The notes under the pieces are model-generated. The model was not told the DNA's origin and did not search any database. It was given only the letters and a program-made list of their open reading frames with translations. Below, one piece after another: positions 9,975 to 19,365 of a stretch of 64,000 nt of DNA. How positions within the stretch are numbered: the first letter of the stretch is position 1; each line of letters begins with the position of its first letter. The position numbers and the translations under genes were made by a program. Origin of the DNA: Prorocentrum cordatum (taxonomy: Eukaryota > Sar > Dinophyceae > Prorocentrales > Prorocentraceae); contig CAUYUJ010015515.1 of NCBI GenBank assembly GCA_963575745.1, positions 192,095 to 256,094 on the forward strand, read 5' to 3'.

Positions 9975-11117
9975 CAATCAGTTTAAGACTGTTCGCTCCA
10001 ATCTGCTCACGTGCCAATCAGTACGTATGTCCCAAACCCTCGGTACCCGCCCTCGTCGTCTTCGATCGTATCCCCTTGGTGGTATATCTTCCTTACTTGC
10101 CACGTCTATTTAGTGCAGTCCCTCAAACAAGGGAAGAGAGGACGGGTGGAAGGAGGAGGGAGAAGAATGGAGCACGAGAGAACTTAGCAAGAGGAGGGCA
10201 AGGAGCAGAAAACAAGTGGTAGAACTAGACGGGCAGATCGGGTGGGCAGACCCACAGCGGGCAGGTCGGGAAGGCGGGCCCAGGCGACGAGGTCGAGCAG
10301 GTGGGTCCTCCATGAATCGCGAGGAAGTCTCGAGCGATAGCGCGATTCCCAAGTAAACCGTGAGAAAAGCCAGCGTCGGCCACGAAGGGCATAAAATCCG
10401 AGGCCACAGAGGACAGCGACGGAGCCGCTGAGGGCAGCGCCGGGGCCACGAAGGGCAGCGAGGGGGCCACAAAGGGCGACAGCGGGGCCACGAAGGGCAT
10501 GCATATGGGGCCACGACGGGCGCGTGCGAGCGGGAGCCACGAAGGGCATTCGTATACGGGGCCACAAAGGGCGACAGCGGGGCCGAGGGCAGGAAGGGGC
10601 CACGAAGGGCAGCGAGGGGGCCACGAAGGGCGACAGCGGGGCTACGAAGGGCATGCGTATGGGGCCACGACGGGCGCGTGCGAGCGGGAGCCACGAAGGG
10701 CATATAATGCGGGGCCACAAAGGCCAGCGACGGGGCCACTGAGGGCAGCAACGGGGCCACGAAGGGCAGCGAGCGAAAGCGGGCGAAGGGCAACGAGCGG
10801 CGACTGCAGTCATTAACGGGTTGGTCTGATTCCTGAGTGTCGAGGGCGCGGCGTCTGAGTAAATTGCAAAGAAGTCCCACGCGAGAGCTTGATTTCTGCA
10901 TAAATTGTGAGGAAATCCCGCGCGAGAGCGCGATTTGGGAATACATCGTTGGGAAATATCAGGCGGGATCCGCTGTTGTCGTAAACCAGGGGCCAACAAC
11001 ATACAGAATTCTGAAATTCACGGTTATCCCTGATAGAAAAACAAGGTGCGAGCCCCGGGAAGGGCACTTCAATTGGAAAACGCAATGTGCCCCAGAGGGG
11101 GGTCAACAATTATCATC
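9975..11117 (+). repeat. Compound tandem unit B
   Basis: Its head (CAGTTTAAGACTGTTCG at about 9,979, then CCCAAACCCTCGGTACCCGCC), GGGGCCACGAAGGGC array (10,440-10,770) and tail (CACTTCAATTGG...GGGGGGTCAACAATTATC) match unit A at 70-90% in the non-array parts. The array is shorter than in A. Confidence 0.85.
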
Positions 11118-11850
11118 AACAACAGCAACAACAACAACAAAACGTCGTGCTGGACAGTTTCCATTCCCTGGCCACGTCGAGCCGCGGCCTGGTCGCCCGC
11201 CTTGGCCGCTGTGCACACCTCTTTCCGCGAGCATCCGCGACCGCGGCCGCACATGGCGGCGGAGACCCGCCTCCTGCGGACGCACAGCCCCCCGCTCCAT
11301 CTCCAGGGCCTCCTCCGCGATGTCGGTGGGCAGCTGGATGCCAATGGCCACCACCCTCACGACACCATCCGCTTCAGCGTTGTTGCCCATATTTGGACCC
11401 GGCTGGGGGCCTGAGGTGTCCCAACCTTGGAAATTGGCCAGCAGGAAGGGCGAGCGAGCAGGTTCGTGGCTCTGGGTTCGGGGAAGCTTGCTGCCGCTGT
11501 AGGCCTCTGGGCGACGTTTTCGGGCCCCAGGAACTTGAAAAACGGATCCGGAGTGAAGAAATGCACAGCTGGCCTCATCCCCCCCTCCGCACCGACTTTT
11601 TCGTGTCCCAACCAAGATCCTTTGGCCACCTCCAACGGCCACCGCCCCCGCGACCTTACCCGCTTCAGTGTTGCACCAGCGAGCTCCGTAGCCAGCGTCT
11701 TGGAGTGCCACCTCGTCAAGGTCCAAAGTAGCTTTCAGCGTTCGCCAGCACCACATCGCCAGCCCCAAACAACCGTCGCAGCTCCCACCATGGGTCCGCG
11801 TGAGAGGCTGGCACCCGACGCCTCCGGCCCATCCGTGCTAATTTCCTGAC
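11118..11850. other. Mixed sequence with an internal diverged duplication
   Basis: A segment of about 50 bp near 11,341-11,393 (CCAATGGCCACCACCCTCAC...CCGCTTCAGCGTTG) recurs in diverged form near 11,630-11,682. Frames are open on both strands, including 11,103-11,768 minus, but no splice or domain evidence selects one. Confidence 0.4.
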
Positions 11851-12569
11851 CGCTTGCGCTCTGTCCGTGATGAGTGATAGCCACCAACCCACATGCGGAG
11901 CTCCTGAGGCGTTTGTGGCCCCAATGCGGCCTCGCGGAGGCGACCCCGGCGAACCACAGCCTCCCCTACTCGGAAACACGTCCAGGACCATTGCCGTCCA
12001 CCATGTGGAGGAGGAGGAGCAGGAGGATTCGTTTTGGTTACGCACTTTGACTGCAGAGGGACGTGGGGGGGGAGGAAAGAAGGAAGGAACAGGTTGGAGG
12101 AGAAAGAGGAAGAGGAGGACATAACATAATCTCAGAGGGTCTTTAATGCTAACGGGGACCCCCCAAAGCTCTCGGCTCCCAGTTAAACTCGTCATTCCCC
12201 TCCTCGCCCTTCCCTTCATCATCATCGGCCGCCAGGAAACATTTTCCCAGTATTGTTGGGGTCCCAATCCGTCAATAAGCCCGCGCAGCAACTAATTATA
12301 TTATCATCGTGAGGTAAAGACCTTCTGAGGTTAACAGAATGCTCGCGGAGTCCTGCGTCAACGCACCGCTACGCTACATCAAGACGGAATGTGGAGGAGG
12401 AGGGGAAGGAGGAGTGCGGTAGCCGGAGGAGGAGGAGGATATGGAGAGCAGTAAGAATTTGAATAATGCAAAAACGCTAAAGAAATCGACGATGAGAAGA
12501 AGGAGGGGCAGGCTGGAAGGAGGAGGAGGAGGAGGAGGAGGAGGAGAGCCTTCGCTTTCCCGCCAGCAG
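11851..12569. other. No supported gene
   Basis: Contains small GGA runs (12,385-12,440 and 12,515-12,547) and otherwise unique sequence. Probably intergenic or intronic to the exon at 12,570. Confidence 0.4.
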
Positions 12570-12659
12570 GTGCAGCGCTTGTGGCGGTCGCGGGACCTGG
12601 AGCCGAACTGTAACCTGGATGGCCGGAACCGGTTGGGCGGCTACGTGCCCGCGTCCTCC
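12570..12659 (+). CDS. Candidate internal exon
   Basis: It starts after a good acceptor (TTCCCGCCAGCAG|GTG). The frame encodes VQRLWRSRDLEPNCNLDG followed by RNRLGGYVPAS and then runs into a TCC/CAT microsatellite. The DxExNxNxDG spacing faintly recalls an EF-hand loop, but the closing acidic residue is missing, so I do not call it one. The 3' boundary is unknown. It may precede the exon at 13,020 in one plus-strand gene. Confidence 0.45.
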
Positions 12660-12689
12660 CTCGTCCTCCTCCCCATCATCACCAACGAC

Positions 12690-12826
12690 AATGACTGATG
12701 AATGTTATCATCATCACCAGCATTATCATCATCGTCATCCTCATCGCCATCATCATCAGAATCAGAATCCGAATCATCATCATCAGCATCATCATCGTAG
12801 TATCCTCGTCGTCGTCATCGTCATCG

Positions 12827-12868
<42 letters not shown>

Positions 12869-12945
12869 GCATCAGCAGCATCAGCATCAGCATCAGCATC
12901 AGCATCATCATCACTGGCATCGTAACCATCAGCAGCAGCATCTTC
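12690..12945. repeat. (CAT)n/(CAG)n microsatellite
   Basis: TCATCA and CATCAG triplets for about 250 bp, similar to the tract at 4.8-5.1 kb. Confidence 0.95.
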
Positions 12946-13019
12946 CTTTTGCACGATGAACGGGCCCTCTGACCGCACAAGCCGCCGTGATCCTCCTCGT
13001 CGTCCCTCTCCTCCGCCAG

Positions 13020-13195
13020 TGCCCTGCCCGTGCTCGTGCCCGAGGAGGCCGCCGAGATCGCTGGCCCTGCTGACGGCGGCGGTCTCTCGATGGCCTGGCC
13101 CGCACGGGCGTCCAGCGCACGGCCCCGCCCGGTGCAGCTCGGCCCTCCTGGCCAGGCAGACGTTCCAGTCGGCGGCGCGCAGAGGTCGGTCCCAC
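13020..13195 (+). CDS. Exon upstream of introner copy A
   Basis: The acceptor CCCTCTCCTCCGCCAG|T is pyrimidine-rich. One leftover base is followed by 58 codons of a biased frame (ALPVLVPEEAAEIAGPADGG onward), ending one base into a codon at the CAC before a GCAAGAG donor. The peptide is Ala/Gly/Pro-rich and probably disordered. Joining to 13,366 in phase 1 continues as EEGGSDRGAGLLRGRRSFSE to a stop at 13,532. Function unknown. Confidence 0.5.
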
Positions 13196-13365
13196 GCAAG
13201 AGCGACCCTTCGCCGGAGTGACCTTTGGTGCGGGCCCATTGGGGTCCCCTGGTCGCCGAGTGCGATGCGATGGTAGCGTCTGGGCGTTTGTGTTTGGTCC
13301 CCGCGCGGCCCCCAGAAAGCCGCGCAGCGAAGGTCACTCTTGCCCAGGGTCACTCTTGCGTGTAG
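13196..13365 (+). mobile_element. Introner-like repeat, copy A
   Basis: This 170-bp copy starts GCAAGAGCGACCCTTCGCCG and ends GGGTCACTCTTGCGTGTAG, immediately followed by CCGAAG. Its interior shares GAGTGACC, GGTGCGGGCCCAT, GCGATGCGATGGTAGCG, TGTTTGGTCC and AAAGCCGCGCAGCGAAGGTC in order with copies B-E. The donor is GC rather than GT. Removing it keeps a phase-1 frame open across the junction. Confidence 0.75.
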
Positions 13366-13532
13366 CCGAAGAGGGTGGAAGTGACAGGGGGGCAGGCCTT
13401 CTCAGAGGGCGGCGGAGCTTCTCGGAAGCCCTGCGGCCCTCTAAGGAGCCCTCTGGGGCTTCTGGTAAAGGCTTACGGCAGGTTCGCGTCGTGTCGGCGC
13501 ACCGCGACACCGCCGCGGGCGTTCGAGGTTGA
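13366..13532 (+). CDS. Possible exon after introner A
   Basis: In phase 1 with the preceding exon it reads EEGGSDRGAGLLRGRRSFSE and on to a TGA at 13,530. Part of it overlaps a half copy of the foldback repeat family (GGCCTTCTCAGAGG at about 13,397), so some of this may instead be intronic. Confidence is lower than for the upstream exon. Confidence 0.3.
13390..13480. repeat. Foldback-family fragment
   Basis: GGGGGGCAGGCCTTCTCAG...GCTTCTCGGAAGCCC matches the left half of the foldback elements at 27.7, 28.5 and 30.6 kb. Confidence 0.5.
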
Positions 13533-13654
13533 ACGCCGCCTGTGGCCAAGACGCGGCCAGTATGGAACGATCTGACGACGGGGAAGCCGCCGGTCGTTCA
13601 AGGTTGAACGATCCAGGCGGTGTCAGAAACCAACGCTGGGGTCGTCACGAAACG

Positions 13655-13765
13655 GACCTGTCGCAGAGAGCGTCTCAGAAGGCCGCAGGCCTCCCGAGTC
13701 TTCTGAGGAGGCCCTCCCCGTTGCACTTCCCCCCGGGGCGCGCCGCAGCCCGTGCTCCCGAGGCC
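13655..13765. repeat. Foldback-family fragment
   Basis: GTCTCAGAAGGCC...CTTCTGAGGAGGCCC...GCACTTCCCCCCGGGGCG matches the centre and right arm of the same family. The left outer arm is missing. Confidence 0.55.
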
Positions 13766-14507
13766 CGCCGAGGGCGTGCTCGAAAGCGCCTCCTCGGGAG
13801 GGCGTCGGGGGCATCGGAGCGTGCTGGGCGCGGCTGGCGGCCTCGTGCTCGAGGGGGGCAGGCAGGGGGAGGAGAGGGGCGGAGGAGGTCAAGGATGAGG
13901 AGGTGAAGGCAGCGGAGACGAAGAGGGAGAAGGACTGGGGAAGACGAGAGAGGCAGAGGAGGAGGATGAGGCGGAGGAGGAGGAGGAGGAGGCAGGGTAA
14001 GTGAGGAGGCGTAGAGGGTCAGGGAGCGATGGGGGGGAAGGGGAGGAAGGAGCGGGGAGGAGGGGGCAGAAGAGGGGAAGGTCCGCCTTGCACGGGCACG
14101 TGAGCGCCGAAGACTTCTCCAGCGAGTGCCGAGCGCGCGCCATTTTGAGTCCCAAATCTGGTTAGGGGCATGCCGGGCTGCATGCTTCGAGCCTCAAAGA
14201 GTCGAGAGTTTGCTCGGGCCCCGCCCTGGAGCTCCGCTTCGGTTTGCTGACGGCGACGCCGTCGGCGGCCACGGCGACGGCGGCGGCGGTGGCGCTGGCG
14301 GTGGCGACGGCGACAGCCGAGACGGCGGCGGCGGCGGCGACGGCGAGGACGGCGAGGACGACGACGAGGGCGACGTTGGTCTGACCAGCGACCCCCTCCA
14401 CGCTGAGGGTTCATTGAGTGCGCCCATCTTGTGCATTGTCGCTCACCTCATCGATCTGATCCTGGTGCATCCGTTGCAGACCTCACGCGCGTGGTATCAC
14501 TGTGCAG
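13766..14507. other. GC-rich stretch, GGCGACGGC repeats
   Basis: GAGGAGG-rich sequence at 13,860-14,060 is followed by GGCGACGGCGGCGG units at about 14,245-14,385. No gene frame is supported. The block ends in the acceptor of the next exon. Confidence 0.4.
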
Positions 14508-14625
14508 GTACTTGACATCAATCCCCAGGACACCAGCTTGTATAGGTTGATCTACGGCAACGAGGCCTTCCGCCGATGGGTGACCGATGTCAACAACGAG
14601 GATCCCGATTGCATTTCGTTTAAGT
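14508..14625 (+). CDS. Candidate internal exon
   Basis: After TATCACTGTGCAG| the frame reads VLDINPQDTSLYRLIYGNEA and then FRRWVTDVNNEDPDCISF, with no low complexity. It looks like a piece of a globular domain. The GNEAFRRW element vaguely recalls PAS-type helices, but I do not assign it. The 3' end is approximate, because a clear GT donor is not obvious before the sequence turns AT/TCC-rich. Confidence 0.55.
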
Positions 14626-15438
14626 TGTTGCTTTACCTTCCTAATCATTATGCTCATACATCCTTCTCCCACTCCGCCTCCTCCTGTTCTTCCTCAGCAA
14701 GTCTGGCTTCTCAGCTTCTCCTGCCCTTCCCGACTCTGGCTCCTTCTGCTCTACATCCTCATCATCATCAGTTTCCTCCTCTTCCTCCTGCCCTCCTCCT
14801 CCTCCTCCTCCTGCCCTCCTCCTCGTTTTCCTCTTTTTCCTCATTCTACTCCTCGCCCCGAGAGGTCCCAAAAACCGCCTCAGATGCACCCACACCCAGG
14901 ACGGTCCCAAGAAGATCCTAGGAGAGCCCGAAGGGTTTCAAGAGGCTCCCAGGAGGGCCTGACGACACCCCGACAGACACTCGAAACTGCCACAGAGCTT
15001 CAACGGCCCCACGACAGCCCCAACGGATTATTGTTACAGTTGTCTTAGACGTCCCGTAGAGCTCCTTGAGAACAACCTTAAAACATTATGTGTGATTGTC
15101 TTCAAAACTCGTGGTGTAATGCTCTGCTGACCTCTTACAAGTTTGACCCATACTACGTTTCGGCAGGAAGGGCTCGTTGCAGATGCGGTCGACTAGAACC
15201 GAAGCGAGTGCCAAGCGCGCTCGCGTGGCTCTAATATAGAACATCAAATGCGGAGAAGTCGAAGGGACCTGAGAACACTCCATGTTGTGCCTCGCGGCAC
15301 GGTGGCGGATTCAGCTCAATATGCGAATGTGTGAGTTGGTTACGTTGAGGACATGGTACTGTATTTGCACGCGCTTGATCGGTGCACGCGCAAAGCTCAA
15401 GGGAGCAATGACTGTACAAAAAGGCACTTGATCAGAAG
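14626..15438. other. No supported gene
   Basis: TCC-rich tracts (14,680-14,840), a CTCCGAGG/AGGGCCTGA-rich part to 15,010, then AT-richer unique sequence up to the ORF at 15,439. Confidence 0.4.
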
Positions 15439-15726
15439 ATGGGTAACGCCAGCGGCGCGCGAAGGATCTCTGGGCAGGATGCGGAACTGACTGGCGGAGA
15501 ATACCGCATCAATATACACACTTGTGACTATTCTGTCATTAACGATTTCCGAAGCGATTGGAGAGAATGGCACCACTGGGCTCGTCAGTATAAGCAGCGG
15601 CCTATGTTGCAAGTCATGTTGGGGAGCGTTGACGCGACTACATCAGCCGAAGAATTGGCAGGTGCGTTCGCATGTTCGATAAGATGTGATGCCGTCTGCA
15701 TTGTAATTGCCCGCCCTCTGACATGA
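15439..15726 (+). CDS. Intact 95-residue hypothetical protein
   Basis: ATG to TGA with no internal repeats and ordinary amino-acid composition. It starts MGNASGARRISGQDAELTGG, continues with a mixed aromatic segment (RSDWREWHHWARQYKQRP) and ends with a hydrophobic strand-like tail (CDAVCIVIARPLT). The MGN start recalls N-myristoylated proteins, but the expected Ser/Thr at position 6 is Gly, so acylation is only a possibility. There are no obvious splice sites around it. It could also be an exon of the gene represented at 14,508. Confidence 0.4.
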   Translation: MGNASGARRISGQDAELTGGEYRINIHTCDYSVINDFRSDWREWHHWARQYKQRPMLQVMLGSVDATTSAEELAGAFACSIRCDAVCIVIARPLT

Positions 15727-16186
15727 TGGATCTGTCTTGGCTGACACAGTGAGGCATGACCGTCTTGGAGATGCTCTTTGCCATGGAACTTCCAAGTTGG
15801 GCCAGCACGTGGAGTTTCAGTCGTGTGGTGCTGGGTGGAAGACGACCGCGCAGATTGGCCATACAGTCCCTCGCAGGGGCGTCGCGGCTGCGTCGCGTTG
15901 GCGGATGTCTCGCTAAGCGACCTCTTAGGGCGGGGATCTCCTTCGAGAAATCCCGATCGAGAGGCCGACAGGGACAGCAACCCAGCGGGGCGCTCGTCCT
16001 GACGGGTTCCGCAGATCAGGATGCCGCTGGATTCCGCGGGGCTCCGCAGGGTCCTTCAGGATTCGACAGGGTCCCTCTGGATGCCTCAGGGCGTCTCAGG
16101 GTTCTTCAGGAATCCTCCGGCTTCCCCAGGAATCCTCCGGATTCTTCGAGATTCCTCCTGATTCTGTCGACGCCTCCAGCATCGCC
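15727..16186. other. No supported gene; GGATTC-type minisatellite
   Basis: From about 16,010 to 16,165 short units around CAGGATTC, CTCAGGGTTCTTC and GGAATCCTCCGG alternate. Nothing coding is supported. Confidence 0.45.
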
Positions 16187-16285
16187 TGGAGGGCGGGGAA
16201 GATTTATCTCGCCCGCACCGTCGTTCGGTTGGCGCTCCGCTGAACGGTCCGACCAATAGTCACTCGGAGCCTGACGGTAGTCGGG
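16187..16285 (+). repeat. Dispersed ~95-bp repeat, copy 1
   Basis: It shares GGCGGGGAAG..TT.ATCTCGCCCG, GGCGCTCCGCTGAACG and CGACCAATAGTCACTCG..CCTGACGGTAG with 31,655-31,745 in the same orientation. Confidence 0.65.
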
Positions 16286-16460
16286 AGACGAGAGAGAGAG
16301 AGAGAGGAAAAAAAAAAAAACAACAAAAAAAGAGAGAGAGAGAGAGATGGAGATGATGAGAGAGAGGGAGGATGGAAGAGGAAGAGAAAGAAAGAGAGAG
16401 AGAGAGAGGCGGAGGGCGATACAGAGAGAGCGAGGGGGAGAGGGATCTATCTATCTACAT
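16286..16460. repeat. (GA)n microsatellite
   Basis: GAGAGA runs interrupted by an A-rich stretch at 16,310-16,330. Confidence 0.9.
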
Positions 16461-16519
16461 ATATACTGCCCTTCGGTCCACCCCGCCACTGTGCCTGGGC
16501 TGTGGGTATGAAGCATATT

Positions 16520-16970
16520 GGATGTTCGTTGGGATCTCGTGGGAGGCCTCTCGGGGGCCTCTTGGAGGCAGTTTGAACGCCTCTTGGGTGCCGTTTTCGG
16601 GCCTCTTAGGGGCCTCTTTTGTGCCTATGTGGTGCCCTCTTGGGACGTCTTGAGCGCCACTTGGGCCGTCTTGCGGCCGTCTTGGGCTATTTGAGGCTCT
16701 CTTAGAGGCCTCTTGGGGCGGTCTTGGGGACCTCTAGGGCCGTCCGGGAGCGTCGGGGAGCCAAAAAGGCGAGAAAGCTGAAAACCTTCAATAACCGAAG
16801 GACAATCAATCAGTTTGGCCTCTCGGGGGCGTCTTGGAGACCTCTTGAGCCGTCTGGGGGCCATCTAAAGCGTATTGGAGAGATCGTTCGGCAACTCGGG
16901 GCCCTCCTGAACGTTTTGGGGCATCTTGGGGCCCTCTTGGCCCGTCCTGTGGCCCCCTTGGCTCCGAAAA
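16520..16970 (+). repeat. CCTCTTGGGGGC block, copy 1
   Basis: Degenerate 20-30-bp units around GGGGGCCTCTTGGAGGC and GTCTTGGGCCGTC, with an embedded unique piece (AAAAAGGCGAGAAAGCTGAA). A homologous block with the same embedded piece lies at 29,400-29,935. Confidence 0.75.
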
Positions 16971-17254
16971 AATTAAGTGACATGAGGCGACAAGCCCCAA
17001 GAGATTTCGAATTTTGGGGTCCGGGCCTTCAAAGCCTCTTCAGGACAGGACTGAGGCTCCAGGAATTTCGCAAAGGACCTGAGGACACGCCCACTCCGTG
17101 CCCAGAGGCACGGTGGTGGATATTACATCTATAGATACATACATATAGAGAGCGTGATCATCTTGCCGCCATCTCCCGTGGCGATTTCCTCGCGCTTCGA
17201 TGGACGAGGCTCTCTCGGCCACTTCTGAGCCTCCCGAGCCGCCCGCATGACCTT
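16971..17254. other. No supported gene
   Basis: Unique sequence with no acceptor/donor pair or domain I trust. Confidence 0.35.
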
Positions 17255-17640
17255 CCACTGCGACTTCTGCTTGCATCGATACCCCTCCTCCTGCTCCCAC
17301 CTCCTCCATCTCTCCTCCTCCTCCTCCTCCTCCTCCTCCTCCTCCTCCTCCTGCACCCTCCTCCTCCTACTTCTCCTCCCTCTTCCTCCTCCTCCTCCTC
17401 CTCCTCCTCCTCCTCCTCCTCCTCCTCCTCCTCCTCCTCCTCCTCCTCCCCCCTCCTCCCCTCCCTCATCCTCCTCCTCCTTCTCCTCCTCCTCGTCCTC
17501 CTCTTCTCCTCCTCTCCTCCTCCTCCTCCTCCTCCCTCCTCCTCCTCGTCCTCCTCCTCCTTCTCCTCCTCCCCTCCTCCTCCTCCTCCTCCTCCTCCTC
17601 CTCCTCCTTCTCCTCCTCCTCCTCCTCCTCGCGTTCCCAT
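17255..17640. repeat. (TCC)n tract
   Basis: About 330 bp of TCC triplets on the plus strand from 17,305, interrupted by short CTTC and GTCC words. Confidence 0.95.
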
Positions 17641-17805
17641 GATGGCCCAGGTCAAACTCGGTGTACGCTCGGCTCGGTCCAGACGGTTCGGGTCAGAACG
17701 TTGTTTAGGCCGCTCCAGCCGGTTCGGTTCTCGGATCTCTGGTTCGGCCGATTCGGTTCAAGACCCAGTTTTCGAGCTTCGGGTCGTTTGCGGGCTGCGT
17801 CCTCG

Positions 17806-17870
17806 CTCCTCCTCCTCCTCCTCCTCCTCCTCCTCCTCCTCCTCCTCCTCCTCCTCCTCCTCCTCCTCGG
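17806..17870. repeat. (TCC)n directly upstream of an acceptor
   Basis: About 20 TCC units end 48 bp before the acceptor of the exon at 17,918. The same TCC-plus-acceptor arrangement is duplicated at 19.1-19.3 kb. Confidence 0.9.
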
Positions 17871-17917
17871 CCATCACATGTTAAATTGTCGTCCTTGCTC
17901 TGGTTGCGTCTCTGCAG

Positions 17918-18073
17918 GGCGACATGTGGCCGTCGGACTTCCCCATCGAGGTCCGCGAGTATGGGCTGGAGAGCAAAGGCCGGCACTGGGCCTGGTGTGC
18001 TTCCCCCCAGAGCCAAGCAGCTCCAACACCACCCAGGGCGAGCGTCGTTGTTAAGCGCGGAGGATCGACGTTG
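17918..18073 (+). CDS. Penultimate exon of a two-exon gene end
   Basis: The acceptor is GCGTCTCTGCAG|GGC and the donor ACGTTG|GTAAGT. The 156 nt are exactly 52 codons in phase 0. The peptide (GDMWPSDFPIEVREYGLESK, then GRHWAWCASPQSQ and a Pro/Ala/Val tail) is not low complexity. It joins in phase to the exon at 18,275. The first ~30 nt of this exon, with the intron end before it, are duplicated near 19,281. Upstream exons are not identified, and no family is recognised. Confidence 0.6.
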
Positions 18074-18274
18074 GTAAGTACATAAGGCTTCCGTCGGGAG
18101 CTCATTTGTGAGCCAGCTTGTGCCGCTGCAAGAAAAATTAACGAGCCCACAAGGTGGGATTGTGCACATCCCGCTTCGTGCTGCCAGTGTAACCATGCTG
18201 TGAGCATCTGGCCGCGTTGCTGGGGCCACGCTGGCTGGGACCAGCGTGATCCAATTTGGCCTTTGATTTCGCAG

Positions 18275-18451
18275 AAGGCTGCGACAAGCCCAAACACGTC
18301 CACTGAGGAGGAGGAGGAGGAAGAAGAACAAGAAGAAGAAGAGGAGGAGGAGGCGCCAGCATGGACTGCACTTCTCTTGGATGCGCTTCTTGGAGCGCCG
18401 GCGAGACGAGCCCGCCAGCGCAAGAAGGATCACCACCTCCTTGCGCGCTAG
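18275..18451 (+). CDS. Terminal exon with acidic run
   Basis: After GATTTCGCAG| the phase-0 frame reads KAATSPNTST, an acidic stretch of Glu with one Gln, then APAWTALLLDALLGAPARRA and a basic end (RQRKKDHHLLAR) to a TAG. The acidic run comes from a GAG/GAA microsatellite inside the exon. The reading frame and both splice sites agree with the exon at 17,918. The function is unknown, but an acidic-then-basic C-terminus fits a nuclear or nucleic-acid-associated protein (inference). Confidence 0.55.
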   Translation, partial: KAATSPNTSTEEEEEEEEQEEEEEEEAPAWTALLLDALLGAPARRARQRKKDHHLLAR

Positions 18452-19107
18452 GTCTCAGGGCCAAAGCTCAGCATCGCTTAAGGGACCCCTATCCCCATCC
18501 CCATCCCCATCCAGACCCCCAGTTGCGGATATACCCCTCGAAACCCGAAGGGAACGGCCTACATTCCCATCTAGGGGGGCAAATCGGCCAGTGGGGCCCA
18601 GGCCACGCCCGTGGGGATGGGGATCGGTTAAACGATGCTCAGAAGCAGGATCTTTTTTGTTTTTCGGATGGGCTGCGCCTCCACACACTACCGAGCTGGC
18701 GCTCCTGGGACAACCTGGAAAAACTTCCCACGCCAGGCTATTCGCCTGCGTGGCAGTGCGGGGCGCCGCGGCTCTTATTCGGACACCGGGACAGGCCGAC
18801 AAAGAAACGCGGGCCAGGCAAGGGGCAGAAACGAGCAAGAGAGCGAGGAGCCGAGGAGCGAGAAGGGGAGGGGGAGAGGGAGGGAGGACGACAGAATCGG
18901 AGGGGATCTCCACTCCGGCGACCTACACGTCAGCGCCACACAGCAGCAGAAACCCACCCCTGGCAACCAGGGGCACAGGAAGGGGGGGGCTGCGTCGGCA
19001 TGGCCGGCCACGGTCCCCCCCCCCCCCCAAAGCACCCGTGCTGCAACGGGGCAACCTTGGCCGTGCATTGGCCTGGAGCAGCAGCATGCACACCAGTGCG
19101 ATTCAGC
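18452..19107. repeat. Intergenic sequence with one ~180-bp satellite unit
   Basis: The 18,945-19,075 part (GGGGCACAGGAAGG...GTCGGCATGGCC...GCAACGGGGC) is homologous to units at about 19,395-19,500, 19,575-19,690 and 19,760-19,875. The rest holds (CCCCAT)n at 18,490-18,515 and nothing coding I support. Confidence 0.55.
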
Positions 19108-19365
19108 TCCTCCTCCTCCTCCTCCTCCTCCTCCTCCTCCTCCTCCTCCTCCTCCTCCTCCTCCTCCTCCCTCCTCCTCCTCCTCCTCCTCCTCTTCCTC
19201 CTCCTCCTCCTCCTCCTCTTCCTCCTCCTCCTCGGCCATCACATGTTAAATTGTCGTCCTTGCTCTGGTTGCGTCTCTGCAGGGCGACATGTGGCCGTCG
19301 GACTTCCCATGTGGCCGTGGAGCAGCAGCATGCACATCAGTGCGATTCAGCTGAGCAGGACCGTG
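19108..19365 (+). repeat. (TCC)n plus duplicated intron end and exon start
   Basis: TCC repeats (19,108-19,230) are followed by an almost exact copy of 17,871-17,945 (GGCCATCACATGTTAAATTG ... CTCTGCAG, then GGCGACATGTGGCCGTCGGA). After that the copy diverges. A second short duplication, GGAGCAGCAGCATGCACA.CAGTGCGATTCAGCT, occurs at about 19,075 and 19,319. Confidence 0.8.

Noticed and set aside
11103-11768. 221-codon minus ORF and overlapping plus ORFs
   Set aside because: Frames on both strands are equally open, and no splice or domain evidence selects one. The internal duplication explains repeated peptide words.
12570-12659. EF-hand loop
   Set aside because: The DxExNxNxDG spacing is suggestive, but the conserved final acidic residue is absent and there is no paired second loop.
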